From Roridomyces roridus (lineage: Eukaryota; Basidiomycota; Agaricomycetes; Agaricales; Mycenaceae): a stretch of DNA of 64,000 nucleotides. The stretch lies in assembly GCA_029378245.1 (NCBI GenBank), contig JARKIF010000011.1:868001-932000 (forward strand), given 5' to 3'. A program made the position numbers and the translations under genes. The notes below the pieces were generated by a model. That model searched no databases and was not told the origin of the DNA. It saw only the letters and a list, made by a program, of their open reading frames with translations. How positions within the stretch are numbered: the first letter of the stretch is position 1; every line of letters begins with the position of its first letter. Below are positions 46,483-57,985 of the stretch, in pieces.

Positions 46483-47143
46483 AACTGAGAGAAGTTTCGG
46501 AGGTGGGATGGATGGGAGAATCCTGTTTGATGTGTACAATATTGAATACTGGGTTGGTGTATACGGATAGGTTGATATTGGATCTGAAATCTGGGCTCGG
46601 GCTGAGTGAGAGAGATGTTTGTGGCCGGGATTAAACGTGAGCTTACTGAGGAAGATGGTCGATGCGCTAGCGCTGGGTCAGCGGTTGGCCAGCCACTATA
46701 AGTTGAGGCGCCCGCCTTTTTGGCTACTTTTTCTGAACGATCCTGAGCGTCAGCTCGATAAATACATTGATCACGAAGAAGACTAGACTGTCGTTTCTCG
46801 GGGTCACCAAGGCACTTCATGCGCAGCCGTCACCAGTATAAGTAGGTGACTTTTGTGTTTTCCCTATTTTTTTTCTCATTATTGTCTCATTCAACATTGT
46901 TCAAATATTGTTGGAATGACATTGCACAGTGGCAAAGGATACAAATACAATACTTATGAAGACTTGGGTTGGACTTCGGGTGCTCGAGAACATGATACCC
47001 TGCGAACGGGGATTTTTAAACCCGAACTGGGAATCTCACACTCCCTCCGGAGTATCAGTGTCACTTGGCGCAGCGTTCTGGGCTGGTCACGTGTGGCTCA
47101 CGTGATGATTGTTGATCGCAATCCATCTTGATCAGTAACCACC
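46483..47143. other. Intergenic
   Basis: About 660 bp with no credible gene. The last 35 bp (GATCGCAATCCATCTTGATC..ACCACC) are repeated before the ATG of the paralog at 57986, so the duplicated unit includes some promoter sequence. Confidence 0.5.
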
Positions 47144-48637
47144 ATGTCGCTCTCCAGTTGCCCTTTCGATATCATCTTTGAACTAGCTAAAAACATGGAT
47201 CTTGCTGACTCTTTGCACCTTGCTGCTGTACGCTCCTCTTCTCCCGCACCCGTCGCTGCCGCGTAGCTGATTGAGACCGAAGACATGCACGACTTTTGCA
47301 AGGATGCTCCACTCGCCGTCCTTTTGGATCGTAGCACTCAAGCAGATAGAGAACTTCCATAGGCGACCGCTGCCCTGTCCCATTGGAACCGATATCACGA
47401 CCTTGCCACTCAAAAAGCTCCGAGACATGGCCATCCATGCATACAAACTCAGGAAGAACTGGGCGTCCAAATCGCCGCGTCCCGTTAGTATTGGGAAGTT
47501 TGAGATGGGCTTCCATGACATCGACTTTCACACGGCCAATGTGTGGGATCCGAGCATCTTTTGTATTCCAGGGACGAGGATGTTCGTCACCGTCTCGCCC
47601 AACCACTTCACTTGCTGGGATGCCACTTCCGGGAGAAAGATTGGGGGCTGCGACTACGGGGACGCTTCTGTTTCTTGTACCGGATGGATTCACAGTGGTC
47701 CTTTTCACAGTCCCGGAATGTTCTATCTTGGAATGGCTTCCGAATGGTACTGCTGCATTCTTGCAGGAAACGAAACCGGGAACTGACTGGAACACCTTTT
47801 TAGCGCCGACCACCTTGGCCAACGGAAGCTCACATTGACTGTGTGCGTCGTGGATTATCGCGATCAAACCTCCGTCAAAACCTCCCAGACATTTTCGCGA
47901 TCTTTTCCCTTCCACAATATGATAGAGGTCATCAGCACCGTCCTCGTGAACGAGGACACCGTCGGCGCGGTCACGGCCAGCTCCGTTGACCGTGCCTCGT
48001 CTCTGATATTCGGCCGTATCAAGGGCGGAGAGCTCCGTCAAATACAATTCGGAGTTTTAAAGAATTCCGGCGACTTCGTCTGTTTCGCTATCGACGACGA
48101 TCTGTGCGTGATTTCGTGGACCAGCCACCACGTTGTACAGTTTTTGCATACCGCCGTCTCCCCACGTCCCTCATACCCAGTCACGATTGTGGACATCCCG
48201 ACTCCTGCACCGGGCGAGACCCTCACTATCCCACCTTTTCTTCCGACATCCAACTCCCTGCATGCGGTGTGCTGGATGCACAACTGTTGACGTTGATAAA
48301 CTTCACCCAAATTGTCAAGTTCTCGCCGGCGGAATGGGAAGACCCTGTCCTCAGCCTTGGCACCCCCCTTCGCTATAAGCATCCCTCGACCTTGTTGTGG
48401 ATGAGCCCAGGCTCTTCCCTTTCCTCCGCACTGGTCTGTAGCCTGACCCATCGTTTGGGGCTGCTACAGTACATTCACAGTCCGTATCCTCGAGTCGATT
48501 TCCGTTCGCTTCCGGTCTCGGATAAGATTCGGCCAAGTGACCCGAATGCATGCGCGCTGGACGATAGGCTGGGAGTGCTTTATGTGCTTGAGAGCGGTAG
48601 TCAGCGCCCTTTCGTGCATGTGCTTTCCTACGCGTAG
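47144..48637 (+). pseudogene. F-box-like family, nearly full-length copy with frame breaks
   Basis: ATG at 47144: MSLSSCPFDIIFELAKNMDL resembles a degenerate F-box. An intron GTACGCTCC.. joins to TCTTFARMLHSPSFWIVAL. The body follows with LPCPIGTDITTLPLKKLRDM, IFCIPGTRMFVTVSPNHFTC and DRASSLIFGRIKGGELRQI, then FAIDDDLCVISWTSHHVVQF. The reading breaks at about 47786 (around GNETGN) and again near 48286 (after AVCWMHNC). It resumes as VKFSPAEWEDPVLSLGTP and ends PFVHVLSYA at 48637. The central blocks alternate like WD/beta-propeller blades, a common F-box partner domain; that is inference. Related copies: 16214, 53661 and 57986. Confidence 0.7.
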
Positions 48638-48757
48638 CCATTCTCTCTCTTGGGATGACGAGGGGATTGGGCAGCTCACAAGATCTTGGGACAATCGTTT
48701 ACATGCATAATTCTTAGACAGATTTCTTGTAATGCATTTTTGTGTTTGGATTTATAG

Positions 48758-49150
48758 TCGGTACCAATCGAGACGAGCACTTTCCCGTTGAGTTTTGGGA
48801 AGCCATTGGACGCAGAGAGATTCTTCCGCGTCTGGAAGTTCTGGTGCTCCGGCCGACGGCGGCGCAGGCTCCGGCGCTTGTTGACATGATTGCAGCGCGG
48901 TGGGATGCATTGGAGAAGGAGAGCCAGAGTCAAGCTGAGGTGCCCAATTTCGAGGTGCAGTTTTCTGATTTGCGTCCTGAGCACCTAGATACGATCAAGG
49001 AGGAGTTGAAGAGGCTCGAGAAGTACAAGGAGGGAGGTCGCGAGGTATCTATTGAGGTGTCACCGTATTTCTAAACTTTCTTTCAATGCAATTATCCCTA
49101 CTCTCGCTGCAGCAGGTCGCGGTTCGATGCCCGACTGTGGCCTAATGCGC
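48758..49150 (+). pseudogene. Duplicated 3' fragment of the F-box gene with its tRNA-like tail
   Basis: It encodes DEHFPVEFWEAIGRREILPR and continues through VDMIAARWDALEKESQSQ and LDTIKEELKRLEKYKEGG to a stop at 49072-49074. This is almost the same as the last ~100 residues of the gene at 41199. The tRNA-like B-box sequence that follows that gene is also present here (CAGGTCGCGGTTCGATGCCC, about 49111). No upstream part, so it is a truncated segmental copy. Confidence 0.8.
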
Positions 49151-49514
49151 CAAGATTCGAAACTGGATTTTCCCCCGTTGTTTTCACTCTGTGTTCTTTG
49201 ATATCTGGACTCTGGAATTAGTGCGAGTGGACCCATGTCCATCTACCTATATATACAGAACTCTGGCCATTGATCCACCTACATCGTAAGTACCCGTTTC
49301 CCAGCGACCAATGTACGTATGTTCAGTACAGCCCTGAGCACTCATGTCTTTCGGTAATTAGCGACGTGCCCAGACAAATGGGAGAACAGTAAAACTGCCA
49401 GTTGGTGAGCATAGTCCACTAGCCTTACCTAGAGAAATTTGGCAGCAGATTCAGTGAAGTTCCAAGCCCAGCCATCGAAATGAAAGCAAATTTGGCGGCA
49501 GGAATTCAGATCCA

Positions 49515-50706
49515 CTAATAATCGTAATACACAACCCGACCGTGATGCGCGAGTGCAGCGAACGACGCGGCCCCTCGATTGATGACATCCGCCAGTGCCT
49601 GCGTCTGTGCCATTTCCATGTTCTTCACACAAATCAAATCAAAGATGAGAGGGGTTCCACTCGGAGAGGAGAGGATCGGCGCACCATTCGCGCTTGGGCA
49701 AGTATCATCTGCTGTTGACTCTCCGAAATGAGTGCTACATAAATTAACAAAATACTCGGTGAATGCGCTGAAAAGAATGGAAAAGCCGCACCCATCTGCT
49801 CCGCGGGCGTCTTGGCCTCCTCCCGCGGAGCCTCGAGCTTCTCCGCAGCAGCCGCCGGTAAACGCCACCGCATCTGGATCTCACTACTACCCGGCCGCTT
49901 GAACTTGAGAAAAAAATACCGGCTGTCGTAGAAACACAACGTCGAGCCATACTCGATGCACCACCCGGGCGGGTCGCTGAACTCGTTCAGCACCTGAAAG
50001 AAAAAGATATCATTCGGCTGATACACACAGGAGAACACTCGAACACAAAATGATCCTGGATCTCACCTTGAGCAACGGATGATCTTCCCCGTCGACATAT
50101 CTATCATCCAAATCCGCGATAAACCCAGCTTGGAACATGACGATATTCGTGCGTCCCTGTCCAAACAACATGCCCGTAATCCCCACATCAAAGTCCTTGA
50201 TCTCATTCTGCATACTATTCAACCGATCCACGTAGTAATTGGGCAGGACGGCGTTCCAAGCGCCGCTGTTCCTGCCCTTGAGGAAATAATGCGCGGGATC
50301 GTCGCTGTCGGGGAAGGACAAGAACTTGGCACCTCCACCAGTGAGGTGTTTCCGGACGTCTTCGTGCATATCCGAATTGAAGTAAACTGTGTACGATACG
50401 ACGCGCCTGAGTCAGTGGCATTGAAACACACGGGCTCGCTAACATTGATTGTTCCCTGCGTTGTAATTGACCCAATTCATTCCGGAGCTGTTCATACTAG
50501 CCCCACAAATCAGGTCTGGTCTCTACACGAACGAAAAACAGATAGATATACCTTGTCCAGAGGGTGGTCCCGATATTGAGATCCGACGTGGCGTGACTAG
50601 TGAACGACGAAGACGGCATGCCCTCCACAAAGTACCGGCGACCGTGGCCCACAAAGAACGCTTCGGGCGAGGGCCCCAGAACGACGACGGTGCTGGGACT
50701 CGCCAT
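49515..50706 (-). CDS. Conserved hypothetical protein (Agaricomycete family)
   Basis: ATG at 50706: MASPSTVVVLGPSPEAFFVG, GHGRRYFVEGMPSSSFTSHA. Spliced exons give RKHLTGGGAKFLSFPDSDDP, NAVLPNYYVDRLNSMQNEI, NIVMFQAGFIADLDDRYVDG and PPGWCIEYGSTLCFYDSRYF, then EIQMRWRLPAAAAEKLEAP. The last exon ends VINRGAASFAALAHHGRVVY and a stop at 49515. About five short introns; frames join cleanly and no break is seen. I recall uncharacterised mushroom proteins of this type but know no function. It lies tail-to-head 166 bp from the multicopper oxidase, on the same strand. Confidence 0.65.
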
Positions 50707-50871
50707 GAGGGGGAAGGGAGAGAAGCAAAAGGTGCGTTGCCAAATGACAAGTGGCGCACTCCTATCATTCAACCATAGATTAATTTCGACGCATGCAATG
50801 CCAAGCCAGACAAGGTGCCAGGAAGGACCACAACGATATTAAGTGAGCTATAATTTCCCATCCAACGCGCC

Positions 50872-53549
50872 TACCACATCCCACACTGACTAACAAGATC
50901 GTCCGGCAACACAACGCCCATACTACCCAGCGGCGAAGCCACAGCGACCTGGAACAGCCCACCGCCGACCATGTGCCCTGCATATCAGTCATAGTCAGTT
51001 TGAAGCACGAGGTGTTTATGGCCGAGGGGGACGCACAAGCAATATGACAATGGACTATAATCCCGGCCGTGAGCGAACGAAGAACCAGAAAAGGGGATAA
51101 TACATACAAGCCCAATATCCCGGGTTATCGGCCACGAATCGTACCACAGCCCATCCTCGCCTTGGAACGAGGAACGTATCTCGCCTGAATTGCATTGAGC
51201 GGAGGATGGACAAGTTGCAGTCGGATGGAAGACGCACCGCATCGGATCGACAGCATTCAGCTCTGCCTTGGCAGCTTTGAACCGCCCACGTCCGTGACCA
51301 AGTAGCCAGAGCTGTCATCGTCAGTTGAGCCACAAAGTCAGCACAGGTTTGAACGCACAGCATATCCGTGTCTGTACAAAAAAGTTAGCAGACGATAAGA
51401 AGGAAGGAAGCTACCCACAAATGGAAAGGATGTTCTACAAACGCACACCGTCAGTGATTCGAAACACGCATACGACGAGCCTCACCAGAATCATCCAAAT
51501 TCGTGATCACGACGTCCACGGTCCGTCCATGCTTGAACACCGCAATCATCTGGTCTCTATCCACCGTCCATCAGCCAGCGGTCCAAGTGAAATAATACGA
51601 CTCACAAAGGCCACGTCCTTACCCCCTCTTGAACCTCCAACCCAGCACCAAACATACCCGCAAGATCCTTGACAAGGGCCGCATCCCCCGCCGCCGGCAC
51701 CTCCCACGCCGTCCCATTAATGAACGACCGCCAATTTTGATCGTGCGTCCGCTGGATCGAAAACTTGAACGGCAGAACGACGATATCGTTGTTGGGTGGA
51801 GGAGAGACCGAAGCCGCAGGCCGTAGATCCCATTCTTCGAAATGCGGTAATGCATCCCACCACGTCGAGGAATTAATACTCGGTGGAGGGCCGCCGCGCG
51901 TAGTTGGTAGAGGAAGGCTCGTGTTGCTGACAGAGGAATCGTAGCGCAATACAGCGCGCGCCTCGGGCTGCATCCGTAGACTATCGAGTGCATTATCAGC
52001 ATCGAAAAAGAGGGAAAATAGAACTCACTTCTCATACGCAAACGCCCCGTCTTCCATCTTGGCCCGCACCCAAAACGCGGTTCTCTCATCCCCGTCCTCC
52101 CTCGTGACAAGCACGCTATACCTCTGTGCAGGGTGGATGAGTATGTCCCGGTATCGCTGGTACGGCGCTGCGAGCGGTGTCCCATCTGCCTCGATAACTT
52201 CCAGCGCATGTCCGTCGACGAAGATTCGTAGGGGCGCGAAGGAGCCTGCATTGATCAGGCGGAGGCGGGTGCTAGTGGGACGTTGGTAATGAATTTAAAA
52301 GGAAGACTAAACGGGGACACACTTCACGCCGCTCTGAGCGCGCAGCTCGGCATACCGTCCGTCGTTATACATCCTGCCTTCCACGGAATCTTCCTCGGAG
52401 TGCGAACCCCCACCGAGCCCATTAATCTCTGCCCAATCCGGCACAGGCTCGGGTATCGTCTCCATCGGATTTTCCTAAAGAAAATATGTAGAGACGAAGC
52501 TTGGTATGCAGAGAGGCACGCACGGTCAGATATTTCATCTTCATCTCCTCCCCATCCGCGCTGTACACGTCCGACATCGTTAATACGTGCTCCGCAGCAT
52601 ACAAACGCGGGTCTTCCTGACGCTTGCTCGTAGCGTTGACGGGGGCGGCAGCTTCCAGCGGCGAGTGGACGACGAGGGGTCCGAACAGGCCGTCTCTGAA
52701 AGCGAAATAACAATGAGGAACCGTAAGGCGGAGGGGACACGCACGTGTGCTGGACACTGGTGTGGCCGCTAGAAGGGCGGGATTAGCCTGTCTGTCGCTC
52801 TATTGGGCCTGGAGACTCACTGCCACCACGTCGTACCCGTCCATCCACCAAACGTAAAGTTATACAGGAGCGTCTGTCCGGGTGGAATTGGGCATTGGGT
52901 GATACCGGGTGTCCCGTCGTAGAAGGGAGTGAGAGGCTGGGGGAGGCCGTGCCTGGCCGTTTTTTCAATACGTCGGAGTCGAATCTGAGGAGGAATACGT
53001 ACCAGTGAATAGCCCTGCATGCAAGTCGTTATCCTGAATTCGAGGTTGGCAGTATGGGATACTCACGTCCCATCCTTGGTCAAATTGTTCGTCAGATAAA
53101 CCTACAAGAATATAAGTATGCAGCGCACTATACATCGGCCAGCCACGCACCAGAATACGATCGTGCACATTAGCCTCGATGAGAGGACCAGGTGAGCGCC
53201 CGTTGACGACTTTCCGAGTCCGATTCCCGGGTAGAGCGATCTCAGACACGTTCCATCGGAAGACACGCGTCGTCGGTGGAGCGCCCAGGTCAAACGTGCG
53301 ATCCAGCACAAACGAGTCAGTGGGAGGTGGTGGCTTCGGAGGGTGTTCTAGATGAGGGTCGGGATTCTGGATTGCGGCGAGCCAGAGGAGAGCGAAGAGG
53401 GGGAGCAGGACGAGGCCGAGTAATGAGATGGCAAAGACGCGCTGGCGACGTGTCGGCGGTGGAGGTTGCACGGGTATCTCGTCGACGGTACCGTCGACTG
53501 CACCCATGAGGCCTATGCGCTCATCGTTGTCGCGCCAGCCCTCGGCCAT
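50872..53549 (-). CDS. Multicopper oxidase (laccase/ferroxidase-like), membrane-anchored
   Basis: The ATG at 53549 starts MAEGWRDNDERIGLMGAVDG. A transmembrane segment VFAISLLGLVLLPLFALLWL (about residues 37-56) makes a type II anchor, with the catalytic part in the lumen or outside. Spliced copper motifs are all present: TAIHWHG, WWHGHTSVQHTDG, HPFHLHGYA and HCHIAWHM with the Cys-His pair for T1/T3 copper. Between them lie NVSEIALPGNRTRKVVNGRS, TRLRLINAGSFAPLRIF and LVPRRGWAVVRFVADNPGYW. The C-terminus SMGVVLPDDLVSQCGMW ends at 50872. More than ten introns. It oxidises phenols or metals with four coppers; Met after the HCH motif suggests modest redox potential (inference). Confidence 0.88.
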
Positions 53550-53660
53550 GTTGCCGCGAGTGGGATAAGGCAAAGAAGCGAGAGTGATGCATTGGTCATC
53601 AATTGCCTTTGTTTGGCTCTGCCGATGCTCGGCGCTTTACATAACTTGGCTTTGACCACC

Positions 53661-54193
53661 ATGTCGCTCTCGGATTTGCCCTCTGGATATCATCCTGGAG
53701 CTGGCTAAAAACATGGATCTTGCCGACTCTTTACATCTGGCTGCTGTACGCCCCTCCGCAGCTGCATTTATCGCTAGCTAATCAGGCCGCAGACATGCAC
53801 GACTTGCGCACAGATACTCCTCTCGCCGTCTCTTTGGATCCAATCACTCAAGTGGATGAAGAACCTCCATAGGCGACCGTTGCCTTGTCCTGTTGGCACC
53901 GATATCACGACCCTGCCACTAGAAAAGCTCCGAGACATTGCAATCCACGCATACAAACTCAGGAAGAATTGGGCGTCGGAATCACCGCGCCCCGTGCGTA
54001 TTGGGAAGTTTGAGATGGGTTTTTCCAGAATCGGCGGACCCGGGAACATCAACGTCCTTTGCATTCCAGGGACGGGGCTGATCGTCACCATCTCACCCAA
54101 CTACTTCGCTTGCTGGGATGCCGCCTGGGAGTTCTTTACCTGATGGAGCGGCGTGGTGGGACGCCTTGCGTTCATGTTTTCTCATACGCGTAG
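53661..54193 (+). pseudogene. F-box-like family, internally deleted copy
   Basis: ATG at 53661 then a frameshifted start (MSLSDLPSG versus the expected DIILELAKNMDLADS). The N-terminal body follows: RRPLPCPVGTDITTLPLEKL, IAIHAYKLRKNWASESPRPV, GTGLIVTISPNYFACWDA. It then jumps to the very C-terminal tail GGTPCVHVFSYA, so the middle ~250 residues are deleted. The same tail, with flanking sequence, is found again at 55660-55780. The start lies about 110 bp from the multicopper oxidase start, divergently. Confidence 0.7.
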
Positions 54194-55338
54194 AAGCTGG
54201 AGAAGAGGACGCCAGGCGTCGGCTTTCTGCGCAGTACAAATTGTATACATAATAGAGGGTATTTGCAGCTCGAATTTCCTCAAATTTGAGAAAATGTTAG
54301 CCGGCTCTCAGAAAGTGATGGCGTGGAGCAAGTGCGGAGAGGTGTTTGCGTGCCGCGCGGTATGCTCAGAAATTGACCAATCCTTGCCCCAAACCACTCA
54401 ATCTTGTACGGGTTCCCACTGGTGAGAGCACTGCAGACTTTATCTGTGCTAGACAGCAGCTCAGAGCCTGTCCAAATCCATTCTGCGCACACTTTACGAC
54501 ACATACTCGGAGAATGATGGGGTGGAGCTCCCCAATCTCAGTAAAATGTTAGCCGAGTTTCAGGAGATAAAAATCGAGAATTTGGCAGGGTGCAAATACC
54601 CTCTAATGAACGGACGTTCAATCGTGAGACAACTCACAAAGTTGCAAGCAGAGTGGATTTTTAAACGCTCGGATTTATATATTTTGCGTGCTCAAGTTGT
54701 CGGATGGACTCTTCCGCAGAAGAGACATTGATATCAACGTGCAGCCGAGGCCACCAAGTCAGTGGTCACCCACGACCGAACTTGACGCGCAGTAGGTGGC
54801 GGTTCGATCCTGCACCGCTGCATCATCAACCTCATGCGAAGACCCTGTCTTTTTGGCCCGTTTCCTGTTCTCATGATTTGAAATCGTGGACCAGTGGGTT
54901 GCTCGAACCGGAGCGGAATACCCCAATCTCCTCACTCCGATACCGGGCTATGTCGGCGGAGGTTACGGAGCGGTAGTCTGTCGAGAGAGACTAATACCTC
55001 GAGCTCGCATATTTGCCAAGCCGGCCGGGCAGACAGAAGGCGTTTCTGGCCCTCAGACACGGCGAAACTCAAGTTGCTTAAGTACTCGGCGAAGCTTAAG
55101 TTACTTGCCTCTGCTGGCGGCGCCAGAGTAAGCTTCGACTCGGAACTCGGAAAGCTATCGAACGCTGACTCCTGCGCGGATATTGCCAAGGAGCCCGGCC
55201 GAGTGCGATGAAAATGGATAGACGTTTGAGATCGCCTATTGCATCCGCGTCCCTGTTAAAAGCCGTCCTTATCCGCACCAGCTTCTTCCAGACCACCCCA
55301 CTTACTAAACGCACCTACCACCTGCCCACCCACTTACC
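54194..55338. repeat. Patchwork of repeat fragments, including an F-box gene piece
   Basis: Contents: a direct repeat of GAAAATGTTAGCCG (about 54290 and 54543); a tRNA-like B-box GGCGGTTCGATCCTGC (54796-54811); a fragment of the F-box gene VDQWVARTGAEYPNLL (54884-54930); and GGCGGAGGTTACGGAGCGG..GTCTGTCGAGAGAGACT (54955-54995). The last also occurs inverted at 38975-39035. No gene was recognised. Confidence 0.55.
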
Positions 55339-55517
55339 ATGGCTTCCAACACCACCTTCGCCCCCATCGACGCACGCGGCTCCTGCCCAAAGTGCAGCGC
55401 TACCATTGAGGCCGGCAGCAAGACCTGCAATTCCTGCGGAGCTGTGAGTCTGCCCCCTCTCTCATTCAGATGCATCGGGATGACGTTCCTCACTGCCTGT
55501 AGACCTGCCCCGTCTGA
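55339..55517 (+). CDS. 39-aa Cys-rich (zinc-ribbon-like or metallothionein-like) protein
   Basis: ATG at 55339. Exon 1 encodes MASNTTFAPIDARGSCPKCS followed by ATIEAGSKTCNSCGA. A 59-nt intron (55444-55502, GTGAGT..CTGTAG) joins to TCPV and a TGA. The pattern CPKC-x(12)-CNSC-xx-TC would suit a small metal-binding knuckle; five Cys in 39 residues and a Kozak-like ACCATGG support a real gene. CT-rich sequence (TTCCAGACCACCCC) and no other frame lie just upstream. Function is inference. It could instead be an unusual peptide remnant of a longer gene. Confidence 0.55.
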
Positions 55518-56095
55518 ATTACGCCCGCGATTGCGCCCAATGACCAGCTTCCCTTTTGAAGCGTTGCAGCCGAGAGATCAGTGGGGACGATAGTATGGTT
55601 TCGAGTGATGCAATGTATGTACGATACAAGGATTCAGAATCTTTGGCTTGGATCTTGGGCAGGGCCAGATCGGACTCTGGTCTCTATGGTGTGTGCGCTC
55701 ATACGCGTAGAAACTGGAGAAGAGGACGCCAGGCATCGGCTTTGTTGGCACTACAGTTTTGGTTTCGGTTTGATTGATAGTCAGTACCGCGACAATTGAG
55801 ACGTTCGAGTGCCATGGTGATCTCCTCGTCTTCAAGTGAACTATTGCTAAAAAAACGGTCAATCGAAGTCCAACTGACGGTCTCGCTGGCAGTCAGCACT
55901 CAGCAGTGCAAAGTCTTTGGCAACCTACGATTTGTACCTTTGGCGTGCTCAAGTTACCGGATGGACTTGCAGGTTGTACTTCTCCCGATCATTGGTGGAT
56001 TTGTGCATCATCAAGCCGTCACAGCCCAGCCGAGCACCGTCTTAGCTTCCTTTGTACAAAGGTCTTTACTGGACAATTCACTGCATTCCGCGACC
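55518..56095. repeat. Region with F-box-like gene tail copy
   Basis: Within it, about 55680-55760 repeats the 3' tail and flank of the F-box-like family (CTCATACGCGTAGAAACTGG). Around 55930 the sequence repeats GGCGTGCTCAAGTTRCCGGATGGACT, seen near 54690. No intact gene. Confidence 0.45.
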
Positions 56096-56590
56096 GTGTA
56101 GGCAGACCTATTTCTAGCTGTGCCGACATGTGCCTACCCCGCTAGGCACATCAATTTAGGCTGTGCCTAGGTGAGTACGCCGAAACTCTGCCTAGCTGTG
56201 CCTACCCTCTGCCTACGCTGTGCCTACATCACCCCGCTTTTCTGGTCTCACCGCCGTTCTCGTGCTCGCTACGACTTATTCACAAGTTCTGGGTGTCGCC
56301 TGTTGGTTGCCATGATCACCCATAGCCGAGAGTCCAAAATAAATTGCATAAATCGCGCCGGTGGTGCCGATGAGCCTTAAATCCTCTGGCAGCGCCGAAA
56401 CTGACAGCCGTGAGATTAGCTTGCTGTAAACTGAATTCAACCGAACCTTGGATGCATTCGAGTGGTTGGCGGACCTCCAGAACAAGTTCACAAGTTCTTG
56501 AAGTCCCTCAGAGGCCAGATTACTGTCAAAAACAGGCAAGTTTGCCTACCTGTGCCTATCCCCATAGGCAAACCCTGTGCCTACACCCCG
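56096..56590. repeat. Cluster of GTGCCTA/TAGGCAC motifs
   Basis: About a dozen TGCCTA or TAGGCA motifs in both orientations lie at 56096-56230 and 56535-56585, bounded by GTGTAGGCA on the left and its inverse TGCCTACAC on the right. This looks like a small TIR element with subterminal repeats, but no matching target duplication was found. Confidence 0.45.
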
Positions 56591-56639
56591 GCGGAATGCA
56601 GTGATTGCCCCTTAAGCTGCCAGATAATATATATCAATG

Positions 56640-57830
56640 GCTTGAATCCACAGCTTTTCCACATATATGTGGATTCCCACGGAAAATCCACCGACTGCCC
56701 ACATAAATGTCCATAATCAGGAAAATCTTCACATATATGGATACATACGTCATTTTTTTTGGCTAGGTGGCTGTGCCTCCATAAGTCTACATAATAGGGA
56801 GCAATGAAAATTGGGCATTGCCACAATGGGTTGGGGAGCTCCATATATGCAGAGAGCTCAGTCGAACTTTCATAAATGTAGATCGCAAAGTAAATCAAAG
56901 GTCCGTAAATGTGACAAATGTACCTCGCGGGAGCACATGATGTCTTGGCATCAGCGGACCGCAGCCCGATGATCGGCGATCATGATGACATCACCTGCGC
57001 ATGTGGGGCTTGGTTGAAATGAGCCAGTATGTGGACCCTGTTGCAAGGGGTATCCGCCGGGAGATGCCGAGACACAGCCTCATAGGTAGGGTAGGGTCCG
57101 GTGGTCCTTAATCCACTTTTCAGACTTGTGTTCAGAATCATTCAAAAACACTTTTGGGACACTCTTGGGGAAAAATGGTTTTTGATGGGAACATTGATGC
57201 CAACAGGGATTTTTGAACCCAGTCAGAGGTTTCATTTTCAGGCTTGGAACAGGGAATCTGATGTCCGTTCAACGTTCCTGCACTAGCCAAGGCACCCAGG
57301 TGGCGGATCAAGAGAATTCATGATCTCCCAGTCACGTTGTTCGGCCATTCAGTCACGTGAATTTCCTTATGGGGCTCGGCTAATAGGTAGGTAGGGGGTC
57401 GGGGGTCCTTAGTTCACTTTTCCGACCCTGTGTATAATTTTTTAAGGGTGCATACCCCTTGCCCTGTTGAGCAGCAATGAGCATTCAGCTTCAATGAACT
57501 TGCAATGAACCCTGGTGAAGGTCAAAGAACAACTTGAGCCTCCCCCATAGAATCAACAGCTGCCATCAGGTTGCAATGCATGGCATTGATCACGGGATTG
57601 ATGGCAGCCTCTCAGCTGTGATGGCCAGTCCAGATGGGATCAAGAATAGAAAATTGTCCTAACTAAACACAAGTCCATAAATGTGTATCTACAGCTCTGG
57701 ATGGTCCATAAATGTATATTGATGGCAACTCATCAAAACAGTCCCTAAATGTACATTTATGGAGCTCAGCTACATACATGAGGGTTTTCCGCTGAAATAT
57801 ACATATATGGACCTTTTTGGCCTCTGGACA
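56640..57830. repeat. Probable non-autonomous element with CATAWATG subterminal repeats
   Basis: About eleven variants of TCCATAAATGT / ACATATATGGA cluster at 56655-56910 and again at 57670-57810, in both orientations, leaving the middle free. This bilateral clustering is typical of CACTA-type subterminal repeats. The middle has two direct copies of TAGGTAG..GGGTC..GGTCCTTA (57083 and 57386). Outer termini not identified; no gene. Confidence 0.5.
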
Positions 57831-57985
57831 GGTGCTTTTACTTTTGTCCAATAAAGCCCTTCATAGCTTTGCAATTGGTTTTTTAACCTTCCCCGACGTT
57901 TCGCTCCGCCGCCGCCGAATTTCGGCCGTATGATGAATTCGTTGATCCGCCAGCTGATCGCAATCCATCTTGATCAGTAACCACC

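Noticed and set aside
51619..52251. Long minus-strand frame inside the multicopper oxidase
   Set aside because: It is an out-of-frame shadow; the true exons in the adjacent frame carry the conserved copper-oxidase sequence.
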